Notes: generated by a model from the letters alone, not told the origin. DNA of 64,000 nt from Lyngbya confervoides BDU141951 (GCF_000817775.3 NZ_JTHE03000044.1:207363-271362), one strand, 5' to 3'; shown: positions 27,353 through 36,875, numbered from the stretch's first letter. Numbers and translations: made by a program.

Positions 27353-27730
27353 TTGGATTCTAAAACCGATCCCTTCCAATCTGAAGATCTGGTGCGTCTC
27401 CAGCTGTTTTTGTCCCTGATCCCCGTCTTTGGGCTGATTCCTGCCCTCTGGAGCCTTTCGCGCCGGGACAGCCCTCGCCAGGTGCGCCAGGTCAGTCGAC
27501 TGGCCGTGACCCTGGGGCTCTTGTGGGGCCTGGGAGTGTTGATGCTGCAAGCCGGGGTGGGAGATCCAGCTATGGGGTTGGCCTCTTCGGTGGGAATGGT
27601 GCTGCAGGTGGGAAACACCCTCTGGTCTTCTGGATATTTTGTGATGCTGCTGTGGCTGATGACTCGAGTTTGGCAACGCAAGGCGGTTCAGGTTCCGGGC
27701 CTCAGTCGTGTGGCTCAGTATTTGCCCTAG
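27353..27730 (+). CDS. Hypothetical membrane protein (125 aa)
   Basis: Not recognised by name. Three hydrophobic helices are visible: near residues 17-35 (LQLFLSLIPVFGLIPALW), 49-67 (RLAVTLGLLWGLGVLMLQAG) and 90-108 (LWSSGYFVMLLWLMTRVW). The start is TTG; no ATG or GTG is well placed. It lies 46 bp upstream of a membrane-anchored GTPase on the same strand and may be transcribed with it. I take it for a conserved cyanobacterial protein of unknown function. Confidence 0.7.
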   Translation: MDSKTDPFQSEDLVRLQLFLSLIPVFGLIPALWSLSRRDSPRQVRQVSRLAVTLGLLWGLGVLMLQAGVGDPAMGLASSVGMVLQVGNTLWSSGYFVMLLWLMTRVWQRKAVQVPGLSRVAQYLP

Positions 27731-27776
27731 GCTTGATTTTCCCTAACCCTGGCTAGGTTCCCCTTAGAATAGAGGG

Positions 27777-29318
27777 ATGCGAAGCGCCCGTCTATGGCTG
27801 TTACTGCTGGGGCTGGCGGTGGTCTTACTGCTGACGCTGTGGCTGGCATTATCCCTGGCTCAGCTTTATCAGACCATTGCGGCCCTGAGTTCTCCAACCC
27901 TGGCAACCCTTATGGTGGTTGGGGTGCTGATGATTTTTGGCGTGCTGATTGCCGGGCTGCTGTTTATTCTGCTAAACCTCTGGCGGGGACGGCAGAAAAA
28001 AGTTCGCCCCCCGGTCATTCCAGAGAGCAAATCCGAAGCTGTCTCCGAGAACCTGCGATCTATTCGTCGTCAGGTGTCTCAAATCCAAGACGAGGTGGCC
28101 CGGCAGTCGCTGCTGGCCAAGTCCCAATCCCTGGAGTCAAGTGCTACCCGACAATATCTAAAGATTGTGGTCTTTGGGGCCGGATCGGCGGGAAAAACCT
28201 CCCTGGTTAATGCTCTGATAGGACGGATGGCGGGGAGGGTAAGCCCCACCATTGGCACGACGACGGTGGGGGAAACCTATCAGTTTTCGCTGCCGGAGGT
28301 GGCGCAGGATCTATGGATTACTGACACCCCCGGACTGCTGGAGGTCGGTGTTGCCGGCACCGCGCGTGAGCAAGCCGCGCGCCAACTGGCAACGGAGGCG
28401 GATTTGCTGCTGTTCCTGGTGGAGGGAGACTTGACCCAGTCGGAATACCGGGTGCTGCGATCGCTGTTGGAGATTGGGAAACGGCTGCTGCTGGTGTTTA
28501 ACAAAACCGATCGCTACCCGCCGCCCGATCGAACCGCAGTGTTGGACCAGATCGCCGATCGGGTGCGTGGACAGCTCGATCCGGACGATATTGTGGCCAT
28601 TGCAGCCCATCCCCAGCCTGTGCAGCTGGCCTCAGGGGAATGGCTGCAACCGGATCCAGATTTACAGGCCCTGCTAAAACCCATGGCTCAAATTTTGGTG
28701 GCGGAGGGAGCCGATCTGCTGGCCGATAATTTACTACTCCAGTCAATGCGGCTGGGGGACGAAGCTCGCCAGATGCTGGAGCGCCAGCGGCTGCGCAATG
28801 CGGAAAAAATTGTGGAGCGATTTCAGTGGATTGGGGCTGGGGTGATCTGGGTGACGCCGATTCCGGTGGTGGATTTGCTGGCGGCGGCGGCGGTGAATGC
28901 CCAAATGGTTGTGGAGATCGGCCAGGTCTATGGCTGTGAACTGACCTTTGAACGCGGCCGCGAGCTGGCGCTCTCGCTGATTAAGACCCTGGCTGGCCTA
29001 GGCATTGTGCGGGGCGTCATTGAAATTGTCACCCTTTCCCTGGAGCTGAGCATCGGTGGTTATCTGATTGGCAAATCCATTCACAGCATTAGCGCGGCCT
29101 ACCTGACCCGGATTGCGGGCAAAAGCTTTATTGAGTATTTTCGCCAAGATCAAGATTGGGGCGACGGTGGCATCAGCGAAGTGGTGCAGCGGCAGTACGA
29201 GCTGAACCGCCGTGAGGAATTTATTAAAGCCTTTGTGCAAGAGGCGATCGCGAAGCTCCCGGAACATTTTAGCCAGCTGATGCACAAACCTGAGACCCAG
29301 GAGTCCTCGCAAGATTGA
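27777..29318 (+). CDS. Membrane-anchored GTPase with DUF697-type C-terminal domain
   Basis: 513 residues. Two N-terminal helices (LLLLGLAVVLLLTLWLALSL and TLMVVGVLMIFGVLIAGLLF), a short coiled coil, then an Era-like G domain: VFGAGSAGKTSLVNAL (G1), PTIGTTTVGE (G2), ITDTPGLLE (G3) and VFNKTDR (G4). The C-terminal part (about 330-500) has hydrophobic segments typical of DUF697: VTPIPVVDLLAAAAVNAQMV and RGVIEIVTLSLELSIGGYLI. Such GTPases are common in cyanobacteria; roles in membrane or chloroplast biogenesis have been proposed but none is proven. A TAGAAT box lies 6 bp before the ATG. Confidence 0.88.
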   Translation: MRSARLWLLLLGLAVVLLLTLWLALSLAQLYQTIAALSSPTLATLMVVGVLMIFGVLIAGLLFILLNLWRGRQKKVRPPVIPESKSEAVSENLRSIRRQVSQIQDEVARQSLLAKSQSLESSATRQYLKIVVFGAGSAGKTSLVNALIGRMAGRVSPTIGTTTVGETYQFSLPEVAQDLWITDTPGLLEVGVAGTAREQAARQLATEADLLLFLVEGDLTQSEYRVLRSLLEIGKRLLLVFNKTDRYPPPDRTAVLDQIADRVRGQLDPDDIVAIAAHPQPVQLASGEWLQPDPDLQALLKPMAQILVAEGADLLADNLLLQSMRLGDEARQMLERQRLRNAEKIVERFQWIGAGVIWVTPIPVVDLLAAAAVNAQMVVEIGQVYGCELTFERGRELALSLIKTLAGLGIVRGVIEIVTLSLELSIGGYLIGKSIHSISAAYLTRIAGKSFIEYFRQDQDWGDGGISEVVQRQYELNRREEFIKAFVQEAIAKLPEHFSQLMHKPETQESSQD

Positions 29319-29459
29319 CCAGCCTTAAAACCGGCAAGATGTTTCTGGGGGAGTCAGCATTTCTGATTTAAGCAAGCCTGGCTTAAGCTCCCATGAAGTC
29401 TGAGGGCAATGCGGAGAATCCTTGGCATGATGGGGTAGGAGAGTCAGAAAGAACTTGAA

Positions 29460-30224
29460 TTGCCAGGAGTGACGGATTTGGAGAGCGGTTTCCCAGAAGA
29501 TCTCATCCAGGCTGCCCAACGCCTGATTGTCCCCCTAGATGTGCCCACCCAGGCCGAGGCGCTGGCGCTGGTGGATCGCCTGCCCCAGGTGCAATTTTGG
29601 AAGGTGGGTTTAGAGCTGTTTGTGGGGAGCGGCCCGGCCATTTTAGATCAGCTCAAGCAGCGTCAAAAGCGGATTTTTTTAGATCTCAAGTTTCACGATA
29701 TTCCCAACACCGTGGCAGGAGCCTGCCGCAGCGCGGCCCGCTATGGCGTCGATCTGCTCACCCTCCACGCCACGGCGGGCCCTGAAGCCATGGCTGCTGG
29801 TGTAGAGGCAGCCCAGGCTGGCGCGGCGCAGGCCCAGGTTGATCCACCGCAGATTCTGGCCATTACGGTTCTCACGAGTTTATCCCCGCGAACGCTGGCC
29901 CTGGACCTCAAGGTTCCGCTGGATCTGCCGGACTATGCCTTGAAAATGGCGCTCATGGCCCAGAAATCCGGTACCCAGGGAGCCGTTTGTTCTCCCCAGG
30001 AAGCCATGCAGCTGCGCCAGGTCTGTGGACCGGAGTTTGTGCTGGTGTGCCCTGGCGTGCGTCCTGCCTGGTCCCAGCGGGGGGATCAGCAGCGGGCCAT
30101 GACGCCTAAATCTGCCCTGCACTCCGGTGCTTCCTTCCTGGTCATGGGCCGTCCCATTACCCAGGCGGCCGATCCCGCTGGAGCCTTTTTGAGAGTTTGT
30201 GAAGAAATGGCGAGCAATGGCTAG
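29460..30224 (+). CDS. pyrF: Orotidine 5'-phosphate decarboxylase
   Basis: Cofactor-free TIM-barrel enzyme that forms UMP from OMP, the last step of pyrimidine nucleotide synthesis. 254 residues. The catalytic tetrad region [16 protein letters not shown] is intact, with [14 protein letters not shown] at the first strand and PGVRPAW and VMGRPIT at the phosphate-binding end. The start is TTG (GTG three codons on is possible). The 3' end overlaps the next gene by 26 bp. Confidence 0.95.
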   Translation: MPGVTDLESGFPEDLIQAAQRLIVPLDVPTQAEALALVDRLPQVQFWKVGLELFVGSGPAILDQLKQRQKRIFLDLKFHDIPNTVAGACRSAARYGVDLLTLHATAGPEAMAAGVEAAQAGAAQAQVDPPQILAITVLTSLSPRTLALDLKVPLDLPDYALKMALMAQKSGTQGAVCSPQEAMQLRQVCGPEFVLVCPGVRPAWSQRGDQQRAMTPKSALHSGASFLVMGRPITQAADPAGAFLRVCEEMASNG

Positions 30225-30777
30225 GCGGCGGGGGGCCTACCTGATGAGTCTGGGCGTGAGTCTGCTGCTGGGACAGACTCTTCCAGGAAACCGGGCGATC
30301 GCCGCTGTGTCCTCCTGCCCCCGTCCCTTTGAGGAGATGGTCACCCAGCTGTTAGCCGATCTGCCCGCCTACGCCAACCGCGTCAATACCCGCACGCATC
30401 GACCCCAGACCTACGTGATGCTGGCCACAAATCCGGACTTTCAGCCCCTGTCCTGGGGCCAGAGACTGTCGGATCCAGAGGATTCCGCGGCGGATCCCGC
30501 CGAGCCTCCCCAGGATTCCTCCCTGCGCCAGGTCTTTTTTACCACCGTGTTGCGACGCTATTCGGGCAACCAGATCAGTCACCACCAAGAACACCACTGG
30601 TTATTTGTGGCCTCCAGTTCTCGTGGGTGGGAGTTTGTGCAGATCTACTCCATTTTGGATGCCTATCCCTCGGCTCAGGCACCGAGCCCCCCGCGCAACA
30701 GCAGCCGTGGCAGCCTGGCAATCGCGATTCAAGACTGGCTGAAGTTTTGTCGTCTTTCCTGGAGGAGCCATGGGTGA
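30199..30777 (+). CDS. Hypothetical secreted protein (192 aa)
   Basis: Not recognised by name. A basic N-terminus ([10 protein letters not shown]) and a hydrophobic stretch [16 protein letters not shown] end in AIAAVSS, a good signal-peptidase site, so the product is probably exported. The mature part has [22 protein letters not shown] and [17 protein letters not shown]. It overlaps pyrF by 26 bp from a GTG start (8 bp from the ATG at 30217) and radC by 8 bp, which argues for translational coupling. Confidence 0.78.
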   Translation: MKKWRAMARRRGAYLMSLGVSLLLGQTLPGNRAIAAVSSCPRPFEEMVTQLLADLPAYANRVNTRTHRPQTYVMLATNPDFQPLSWGQRLSDPEDSAADPAEPPQDSSLRQVFFTTVLRRYSGNQISHHQEHHWLFVASSSRGWEFVQIYSILDAYPSAQAPSPPRNSSRGSLAIAIQDWLKFCRLSWRSHG

Positions 30778-31498
30778 GTCTCTGCGTGTATTGGATCTGC
30801 CTGAGAGCGATCGCCCTCGGGAGCGACTGCTGGCCCAAGGGGCTGCGACGCTAACGCCAGCAGAACTGCTGGCAATTTTACTGGGCACCGGTCAGGGGGC
30901 CGGAAAGCTCTCGGCCCTTGGATTGGGCCAGCTCATGTGGACAGAACTGGCCCAGATGAACCGAGATCCCCTGCGGGTGTTGCGGGAGATTTCAGCGCCC
31001 GAACTGATGGAGATTCCGGGGATTGGTCCGGCGAAGGCGGCCACCATTCTGGCGGCGCTAGAACTGGGGAAGCGAGTTCACCATGCCCTGCCGCCCTCCA
31101 AAACCCTCGTGGACGATCCGGCCGTGGCGGCCGCAGCCCTGGCGGAGGATCTCATGTGGCAGCCTCGCGAACGGTTTGCGGTACTGTTCCTGGATATCAA
31201 GCACCGCATTATGGGCAAAAAAGTGGTCAGCATTGGCACTGCCACGGAGACTCTGGCCAATCCCCGCGAGATTTTTCGAGAGGTAATTCGACAGGGAGCC
31301 ACCCGGATGATTGTGGCCCATAATCATCCCTCCGGGAGTCTGGAAGCGAGTGTTGAAGATCTAGATCTCACCCGGCAGTTGCTCCAGGGATCTAAACTCT
31401 TAGAGATTCCCCTGCTTGATCATTTGATCCTGGGCCAGGGGGAGTTTGTCAGTTTGCGCCAAACCACCAGTCTGTGGGATAGCGACAGGGTTCTATGA
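30770..31498 (+). CDS. radC: RadC family JAB-domain protein
   Basis: 242 residues. The N-terminal helix-hairpin-helix part has [22 protein letters not shown]. The C-terminal JAMM/MPN domain has the zinc motif [20 protein letters not shown]. Despite the name, a DNA-repair role for RadC is not established; the JAMM fold predicts a metal-dependent hydrolase. The start ATG overlaps the stop of the preceding gene. It converges on the MscS gene 12 bp downstream. Confidence 0.94.
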   Translation: MGESLRVLDLPESDRPRERLLAQGAATLTPAELLAILLGTGQGAGKLSALGLGQLMWTELAQMNRDPLRVLREISAPELMEIPGIGPAKAATILAALELGKRVHHALPPSKTLVDDPAVAAAALAEDLMWQPRERFAVLFLDIKHRIMGKKVVSIGTATETLANPREIFREVIRQGATRMIVAHNHPSGSLEASVEDLDLTRQLLQGSKLLEIPLLDHLILGQGEFVSLRQTTSLWDSDRVL

Positions 31499-31509
31499 TG
31501 TGGTCCGAT

Positions 31510-32967
31510 TCAGGTCGACTGGGGGCTTGACAGGACAAAGTTCACATCTCGCCGTCGATTTTCCAGGATTTCGCCTAGAAGTTGGGCGAATTTTGGCGAT
31601 CGCGCCAGCATGATATGAATGACTTTGGTTTCAAACACCAACACCTCAGAATCCGATGTGGCTTTGGCCCCATTGACGCTGGGCTCATTGCTCAGCAGGG
31701 CCATGGTGCCAAACAAATCTCCGCGCTCAAGCTGAGCCACCGTCTGTTCGCGGCCGGTGGTTTCCTTAAGAAACAGACGCACCTGACCTGACAGAATCAG
31801 GTGCAACTGCACATTGCGATCGCCAATTTCCAGAATGGGTTCATTCTCACCGTAGGTTTTATGGGTTGCCCCCTGCACCAAGTCCTGAAGGCTATCCTGG
31901 TCTAAGGTGCTGAACAAGGGGATCGATTGTAAATTTTCCAGAAGCGCTTGCAAATGATCCGCCTTAGGTTGGGGCACAAGGGGCTGATGCAAAACTGTTC
32001 GGATCGGAAAGGGAATTTCGAGCTGGTGCCGCTGGGCGGCATACCAAATTCGCGTCATGAATTCATCTCGAATCTTGGGCACTTTGGAGTAGTCTGCCAA
32101 GAATAGCCGCACGCGATAGTCAATGGATGAATCGTTGTAGTTAATGGTCTGAACCTCAGGTTTTGGACGATCCAGGACTCCCTGAGTGGCCAGAGCCGTC
32201 TCTACCAACACCCGCTTCACCTGGTTCGGTGGGTCTGCATAGGAAAATCCCACCTCCACCGTTTCCACATGGAGACGGGTGGGCTGGTTGAAGTTGGTAA
32301 AAATTTCCTTCGCTAGCACAGAGTTGGGAACAATGAGCTGTTCCTGATCTCGGGTGGTTAGGTGAACGGCTCGCCAGTTGATTTCATTGACCTTGCCCAC
32401 AGTGTCGTTAATCTTAATCCAATCGCCAATACGCAAGGGCCTCCCCACCAGCAGCGCAATCCCTGAAAAAAGATTCCCCAGGGTATCTTGCAGGGCTAGA
32501 CCAATCACAATGGAACTCACCCCCAGCGCCGTGATTAAATTGCCCAGGTCAAGCTTCCAAACAATGGAGAGCACGACGGCGGTCCCCACCAAGATTAAAA
32601 AGAAGCGAACTAAATCTCGCAGCAGCTTGGGAACCCGGGCCTGCCAGGTGCCCTCTAGAGCCTCCACAAAAAAGAACAGATTGACCAGGGCAAGGGAGAG
32701 GTGAATCGTGGATAGGAGTAACAGCGATTGCAGCAGACGAATGGGTTCGCTGTCTTGATCAACGCCCAGAATTTGGGTGAGGGCCAAAAAGACCACCAGC
32801 GTGGGCAAAATGAGATTGCGAATGATCTTTAAAGAATTCGCCAGGGCTGGGTTTGGACCCTGAAGCTTTAAAATCGACTCGCTCAAGGTCAGCATGACCA
32901 AGGGGAAAAAAACCATTAAGCCAAAGCTCCAGAGGATCCAGGGCTGTTGAAGCATCGAAAATTCCAT
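31510..32967 (-). CDS. MscS-type mechanosensitive channel with C-terminal cyclic-nucleotide-binding-like domain
   Basis: 485 residues. About four N-terminal helices are followed by the MscS pore/beta region: GVSSIVIGLALQDTLGNLFSGIALL, GDWIKINDTVGKVNEINWR and TTRDQEQLIVPNSVL. From about residue 370 a cNMP-binding fold follows, as in bCNG channels. Its phosphate cassette reads FGTMALLSNEPSVNGA, whereas functional cassettes have Glu in FGE and Arg after P; here these are Thr and Ser, so cyclic nucleotide binding is doubtful. It lies 29 bp downstream of a cyclase gene on the same strand, suggesting one operon and a shared signal. Confidence 0.9.
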   Translation of the reverse strand: MEFSMLQQPWILWSFGLMVFFPLVMLTLSESILKLQGPNPALANSLKIIRNLILPTLVVFLALTQILGVDQDSEPIRLLQSLLLLSTIHLSLALVNLFFFVEALEGTWQARVPKLLRDLVRFFLILVGTAVVLSIVWKLDLGNLITALGVSSIVIGLALQDTLGNLFSGIALLVGRPLRIGDWIKINDTVGKVNEINWRAVHLTTRDQEQLIVPNSVLAKEIFTNFNQPTRLHVETVEVGFSYADPPNQVKRVLVETALATQGVLDRPKPEVQTINYNDSSIDYRVRLFLADYSKVPKIRDEFMTRIWYAAQRHQLEIPFPIRTVLHQPLVPQPKADHLQALLENLQSIPLFSTLDQDSLQDLVQGATHKTYGENEPILEIGDRNVQLHLILSGQVRLFLKETTGREQTVAQLERGDLFGTMALLSNEPSVNGAKATSDSEVLVFETKVIHIMLARSPKFAQLLGEILENRRRDVNFVLSSPQST

Positions 32968-32996
32968 AGCGATCTTGGATTCAGGGAGGAGGGGGG

Positions 32997-35105
32997 TTAA
33001 TTCTCGGCTTGCAGGAGCCAGCTGGAGATCACGTGGTCCGCTTCCACCTCCATCGGGTGGTGGGGAATAAACGGATAGAAGTCCTTCAGTTGCTGATAAA
33101 TGGTATCTGTCAGATGAATGGAGTTTTTGCTGCCTAATTCGCGCATCTTAAAGGCAATATTGACGGTATCGCCCCAAAGGTCGTAAATAAATTTGCTCTT
33201 TCCCACGATTCCCGCCACCACGGCCCCAGAATGAACGCCAATTTGAATCTCGAGCTGCGTCTGATGGGTGCGGTTGAAGACCTGGACTACGCGAATCATA
33301 TCCAGCCCAAAATCAAGGACGCGTTTCATGTGATCGATGCGGGGGATAGAGAGCCCGCCCACGGCCATGTAGCCACTGCCAATGGTCTTGACTTTTTCAA
33401 TGCCGTAGCGGTCAATGGCCTCATCAAAGGTGGTCACCAGCTGATTGAGCATCGCGACGCTGTCTTCGGCTGAGCGGCAGTCACACAAATGGGCAAACCC
33501 AACCAGGTCGGCGAATAAAACGGTAACGTTAGGATGGTGGTCGGCAATCTGGACTTCTCCCTGCTTGAGACGCTTGGCGATGGGGCTAGGCAAGATACTC
33601 AAGAGTAGAGTTTCATTTTCCTGGCTTTTTTGGTTAAGAAGTTGGGTTTTCTGGCGTAAATGTCCCACCATTTCATTGAAGGCGGTGGCTAAATCCTTGA
33701 ATTCATCCTGCGTCTCCAGATGAATTTGCGTATCGAGCTGTCCCTTCTCCAGCTTTTTAAAGCCCTCCTGTAAGGTTTTAATGGGGCGGACAATCAGGTG
33801 AGAGAGCATGAGCGCCAAAATCGTAATGGCCAGCACAATAATGGCTGTGGAGATAAAGACCTGTTTTTGAAACTGGCGAATGGGCGCAAAGACCTCATCT
33901 TCGTTGATTTCAGCAATGACTCCCCAGTTCAACCCTGGAAGATCAAGGGGAGAAAAGGAGCTCAGCACCGACACATTGCGGTAGTCACGGATAATCTGGG
34001 TGCCCTGCTTTCCGGCTAAGGCTAGGCTGGCTGAATCGGTGTTGACCTGTTGTTGGAGAATGGTGGTGTTCAGGCGTTTGATTTTGTCAATCTGGCTGGG
34101 AGGGGTTCCAATGGCCTGCAGGGATTGGAAATACTGATCCGCTGATTCCAGAAAAAACCGCGAGTCCGATCGCATCAGGGAGTCTGGACCCACCAGGTAG
34201 GTTTCTCCGGTTTTTCCCAGTCCAGCATTGTTCCATTGTTGCCGGTAAGTCATCACCTGGTTAATGGGGGCCGATGAAATTTGAATGGCCAGCACGCCGA
34301 TAAAAGTTCCCTCAAAAAAAATGGGAGTGGCAATGATCGCTGCCGGCTCATTAAAGGAAGGTCGATAGGGCTGATAGTCAGCCACTGCAATGTAGCCCGG
34401 TGTACGCTCTTGTAACGCTGCGTTGAAGGCCTGGGCCAGAACGCTATTCTCCAGAGGGCCAGATTTTAAATTGGTGGCAAAGTCGACTCCCTTGTACACC
34501 GTGTACAGGACATTTCCCTCTGGATCAATCAAGAATAAATCTTCATGCTCAAATTCATCATTGAAGTTGCGCAGAAAGGGATGAAAGGTGCGATGGACTT
34601 GACTGTAAAGGCTGCCATCCCCTGGGTCTACAATCTTTGCTTTTTCATCAAAGTCATTGGATTGAATGGTGTAGTGGTATTGCAAATACTGTTGCGTTGA
34701 AGTCAGGGGTTCGTAGGTTTTGGCGATCGGCTCCCCTTGGACATTGGGTTTGAGCTTGGGAATAAATTGCCCCTGATAGTATTGGCTAATGGCTGTGGCA
34801 TAGGTTGAATTGGGCGATCGCTCCTTGAGCGCTGCATAGGACTGGTTGAATCGGGTGAGGGCCGTGACGGTGGTGGGATTTTCCGCAAATGAGAGGACCT
34901 GTCGATTGACCTCTTGGAAATAGTTTTCAATCGACTGACTGGTGGTGAATCGCAAGCTGGCAAGCTGATTGTGAATGCTGTTGCTCAGGGCCTGCTTGCC
35001 GCTACGATATCCAATGAAGGCGATGACCAAAATGGAGCTAATGCTGACCGCAAGCAAAACCAGCGTCAACTTGGATTGAATACTGAGCTTCTTGAGCAAA
35101 TTCAT
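32997..35105 (-). CDS. Membrane adenylate/guanylate cyclase-like protein (Cache-HAMP-CHD)
   Basis: 702 residues: TM helix at 12-35, an extracytoplasmic Cache-like sensor (about 36-410), second TM (FISTAIIVLAITILALMLSH), HAMP, short coiled coil, then a class III cyclase domain. The first metal Asp is in VLFADLVGF, but the second metal position reads TIGSGYMAVGG (Ser, not Asp). The transition-state Asn is in DTVNIAFKM, where Lys replaces Arg. Lys in EKVKTIG and Asp in YDLWGD would select ATP. These changes were checked in the bases. Activity may be low or lost. Probably the first gene of an operon with the CNB-MscS gene. Confidence 0.9.
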   Translation of the reverse strand: MNLLKKLSIQSKLTLVLLAVSISSILVIAFIGYRSGKQALSNSIHNQLASLRFTTSQSIENYFQEVNRQVLSFAENPTTVTALTRFNQSYAALKERSPNSTYATAISQYYQGQFIPKLKPNVQGEPIAKTYEPLTSTQQYLQYHYTIQSNDFDEKAKIVDPGDGSLYSQVHRTFHPFLRNFNDEFEHEDLFLIDPEGNVLYTVYKGVDFATNLKSGPLENSVLAQAFNAALQERTPGYIAVADYQPYRPSFNEPAAIIATPIFFEGTFIGVLAIQISSAPINQVMTYRQQWNNAGLGKTGETYLVGPDSLMRSDSRFFLESADQYFQSLQAIGTPPSQIDKIKRLNTTILQQQVNTDSASLALAGKQGTQIIRDYRNVSVLSSFSPLDLPGLNWGVIAEINEDEVFAPIRQFQKQVFISTAIIVLAITILALMLSHLIVRPIKTLQEGFKKLEKGQLDTQIHLETQDEFKDLATAFNEMVGHLRQKTQLLNQKSQENETLLLSILPSPIAKRLKQGEVQIADHHPNVTVLFADLVGFAHLCDCRSAEDSVAMLNQLVTTFDEAIDRYGIEKVKTIGSGYMAVGGLSIPRIDHMKRVLDFGLDMIRVVQVFNRTHQTQLEIQIGVHSGAVVAGIVGKSKFIYDLWGDTVNIAFKMRELGSKNSIHLTDTIYQQLKDFYPFIPHHPMEVEADHVISSWLLQAEN

Positions 35106-35383
35106 GGTCCCTGGGCTAGGATCTGATCAACTATGGCACAGATTACTGCCCGAGGATAGTCTGCCAAGGAGACGGTCTAGCTCTGGATCGGCAATGATCC
35201 TGCGTCTCCAAATCGTTCGATCTTGCATCCATGGAACCATGATCTCATGATCTGGCAGGTGATGGATGCAGTGTGTGGATAGTGATTCAGGGAGTGTGCA
35301 GAGCGCTGAAGCGAGAGGATGGAGAGGGCAGAGGGCGAAGTTTGATAGGATAGGCCATGCGGTGTTACAGGGTTTGAGACAAA

Positions 35384-36142
35384 ATGATCCAAGTTTCCTT
35401 TGTCTTGGTGGAACCTCAGGATGAGAGAAATGTTGGATCCGTCGCTCGGGCGATGAAAACCATGGGCTATGAGGATTTAAGGTTGGTTCGCCCCCACTGT
35501 GATCCCCTGGGCGAGAAAGCTCGGGTACTCGCCCACGGATCGGTGGAGATCTTGCAATCTGCCCAAATCTATCGCACGCTGCCCGAGGCGCTCAGCCAGG
35601 TTGATTTTGCCTGCGCCACCACAGCCAGGCATCGGCTGACCAAGTATCACTACACGTCGGTGCGTGAGCTGCCGCAGCGACTTCAGGAAAAACAAGCCTG
35701 GATCTCCAGGGTGGCCCTGGTGTTTGGGTCTGAGCGATCAGGCTTGAGCAATCAAGATATCGCCCTGTGTGATTTGGTGACCACCATTCCCCAGGCCACT
35801 CTATCGCCCTCGCTTAATTTAGCTCAGGCGGTGATGGTTTGCGCCTTTGTGTTGTCTGAGTCGCACACCGCAGTTCAAATTAAAGATCAGCGGATCAATG
35901 GTCAATCCATGCCGATGAATCAATATGCAGCCCTAAGATCCTCCACCCTCCGCCTAATGCATCGCATTGGCCTGGCAGATCGCTATCAAAGCTGGGTCAT
36001 TAAGGGCTTGGGTCGTCTTGGCTATGAGGATTTATATCTGCTGCACCGGATTCGCTCGTTTATGGAGCGAAAGCTAGATGAGCTTGAGGGAAAAGCGGCC
36101 TCCTTTCCTCCTGAAGACGGCAAGGGGCATCGAGGATCTTGA
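35384..36142 (+). CDS. trmJ: TrmJ-like tRNA 2'-O-methyltransferase (SpoU/TrmH)
   Basis: SPOUT-fold SAM-dependent methyltransferase. 252 residues. N-terminal LVEPQDERNVGSVARAMKTMG, the middle motif VFGSERSGLSNQDIALCD and TIPQATLSPSLNLAQAVMV match SPOUT motifs 1-3; the trefoil knot region is complete. The first motif is typical of TrmJ, which methylates position 32 of tRNAs. The C-terminal part is helical. The next gene encodes another tRNA methyltransferase family member and starts 10 bp downstream, so the pair may be one unit. Confidence 0.9.
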   Translation: MIQVSFVLVEPQDERNVGSVARAMKTMGYEDLRLVRPHCDPLGEKARVLAHGSVEILQSAQIYRTLPEALSQVDFACATTARHRLTKYHYTSVRELPQRLQEKQAWISRVALVFGSERSGLSNQDIALCDLVTTIPQATLSPSLNLAQAVMVCAFVLSESHTAVQIKDQRINGQSMPMNQYAALRSSTLRLMHRIGLADRYQSWVIKGLGRLGYEDLYLLHRIRSFMERKLDELEGKAASFPPEDGKGHRGS

Positions 36143-36152
36143 GGGGGCTGGA

Positions 36153-36875
36153 ATGCAGGTTGATCCCATTGCCTATATTCGTTCCTGTTACCCGGATCGC
36201 TTTGGAATTCCTCGCCAAGCAGGGCTGGTGCCCATGGCTGAAGCAGAAATTGTATTTGCGGCAACGGAGGAGAACAAACTGGCGCTGCGTGGCCTTGAGG
36301 AGTTTTCCCATGTGTGGGTGTTATTTTGGTTTCATCAGCAGCGCTATCGGCAATGGAAGCCCCTGGTCAAGCCGCCGCGCTTGGGGGGAAAGGTGGGGGT
36401 CGGGGTTTACGCCACGCGCAGCCCCAATCGTCCAAATCCGTTGGGGATGAGCGTGGTCCGCCTGGTGGGCCTATCGCTTCGGCCTCAGGAAATTGTTCTG
36501 GAGATCCGGGGCGGGGACTTTCTCGATCAAACGCCGGTGATTGATCTCAAACCCTACGTTGCCTATGCCGATCGCATTGAGGCTGCTCAGAGTGCCTGGG
36601 CCACGCCCCCTGCCCCTGCCATGGCAGTTCAATGGCGACCTGAGGCCCTGGCCCAGCTGCAGCGCTGTGGGCGATGGGGCTATCTTCAGGCTCTCATTGA
36701 GGCCACGGTAGGCCAAGATCCGCGACCTGCATACGAGCGAGGGAAAGATGGCACGCCAGGTCAACAGTGGCATATGCAGATTGCCACGGTGGAGATTGCC
36801 TGGATGGTGGAGCAGGGGCAAGCCACCATTGTTGATTTACATCCTGCCCCTGGGTCAGAGGCTACTGTGGAATAA
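36153..36875 (+). CDS. trmO: TrmO-like tRNA (t6A37) methyltransferase (TsaA/VirR family)
   Basis: 240-residue SAM-dependent enzyme of the TsaA/YaeB (TrmO) family, whose E. coli member N6-methylates t6A37 in tRNA-Thr. Motifs: IAYIRSCYPDRFGIPRQAGL, FSHVWVLFWFHQ, KVGVGVYATRSPNRPNPLGMS, EIRGGDFLDQTPVIDLKPY and YADRI. The start ATG is preceded by GAGGGGG; the open frame extends 25 codons upstream into trmJ, but these residues do not match the family. The 3' end overlaps the convergent RecD-like gene by 14 bp. Confidence 0.92.
   Translation: MQVDPIAYIRSCYPDRFGIPRQAGLVPMAEAEIVFAATEENKLALRGLEEFSHVWVLFWFHQQRYRQWKPLVKPPRLGGKVGVGVYATRSPNRPNPLGMSVVRLVGLSLRPQEIVLEIRGGDFLDQTPVIDLKPYVAYADRIEAAQSAWATPPAPAMAVQWRPEALAQLQRCGRWGYLQALIEATVGQDPRPAYERGKDGTPGQQWHMQIATVEIAWMVEQGQATIVDLHPAPGSEATVE

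Noticed and set aside
35177..35392. Minus-strand 71-codon frame upstream of trmJ
   Set aside because: Overlaps the trmJ start, no ribosome site, low protein-like quality; the region is better seen as the intergenic promoter region of the cyclase and trmJ genes.
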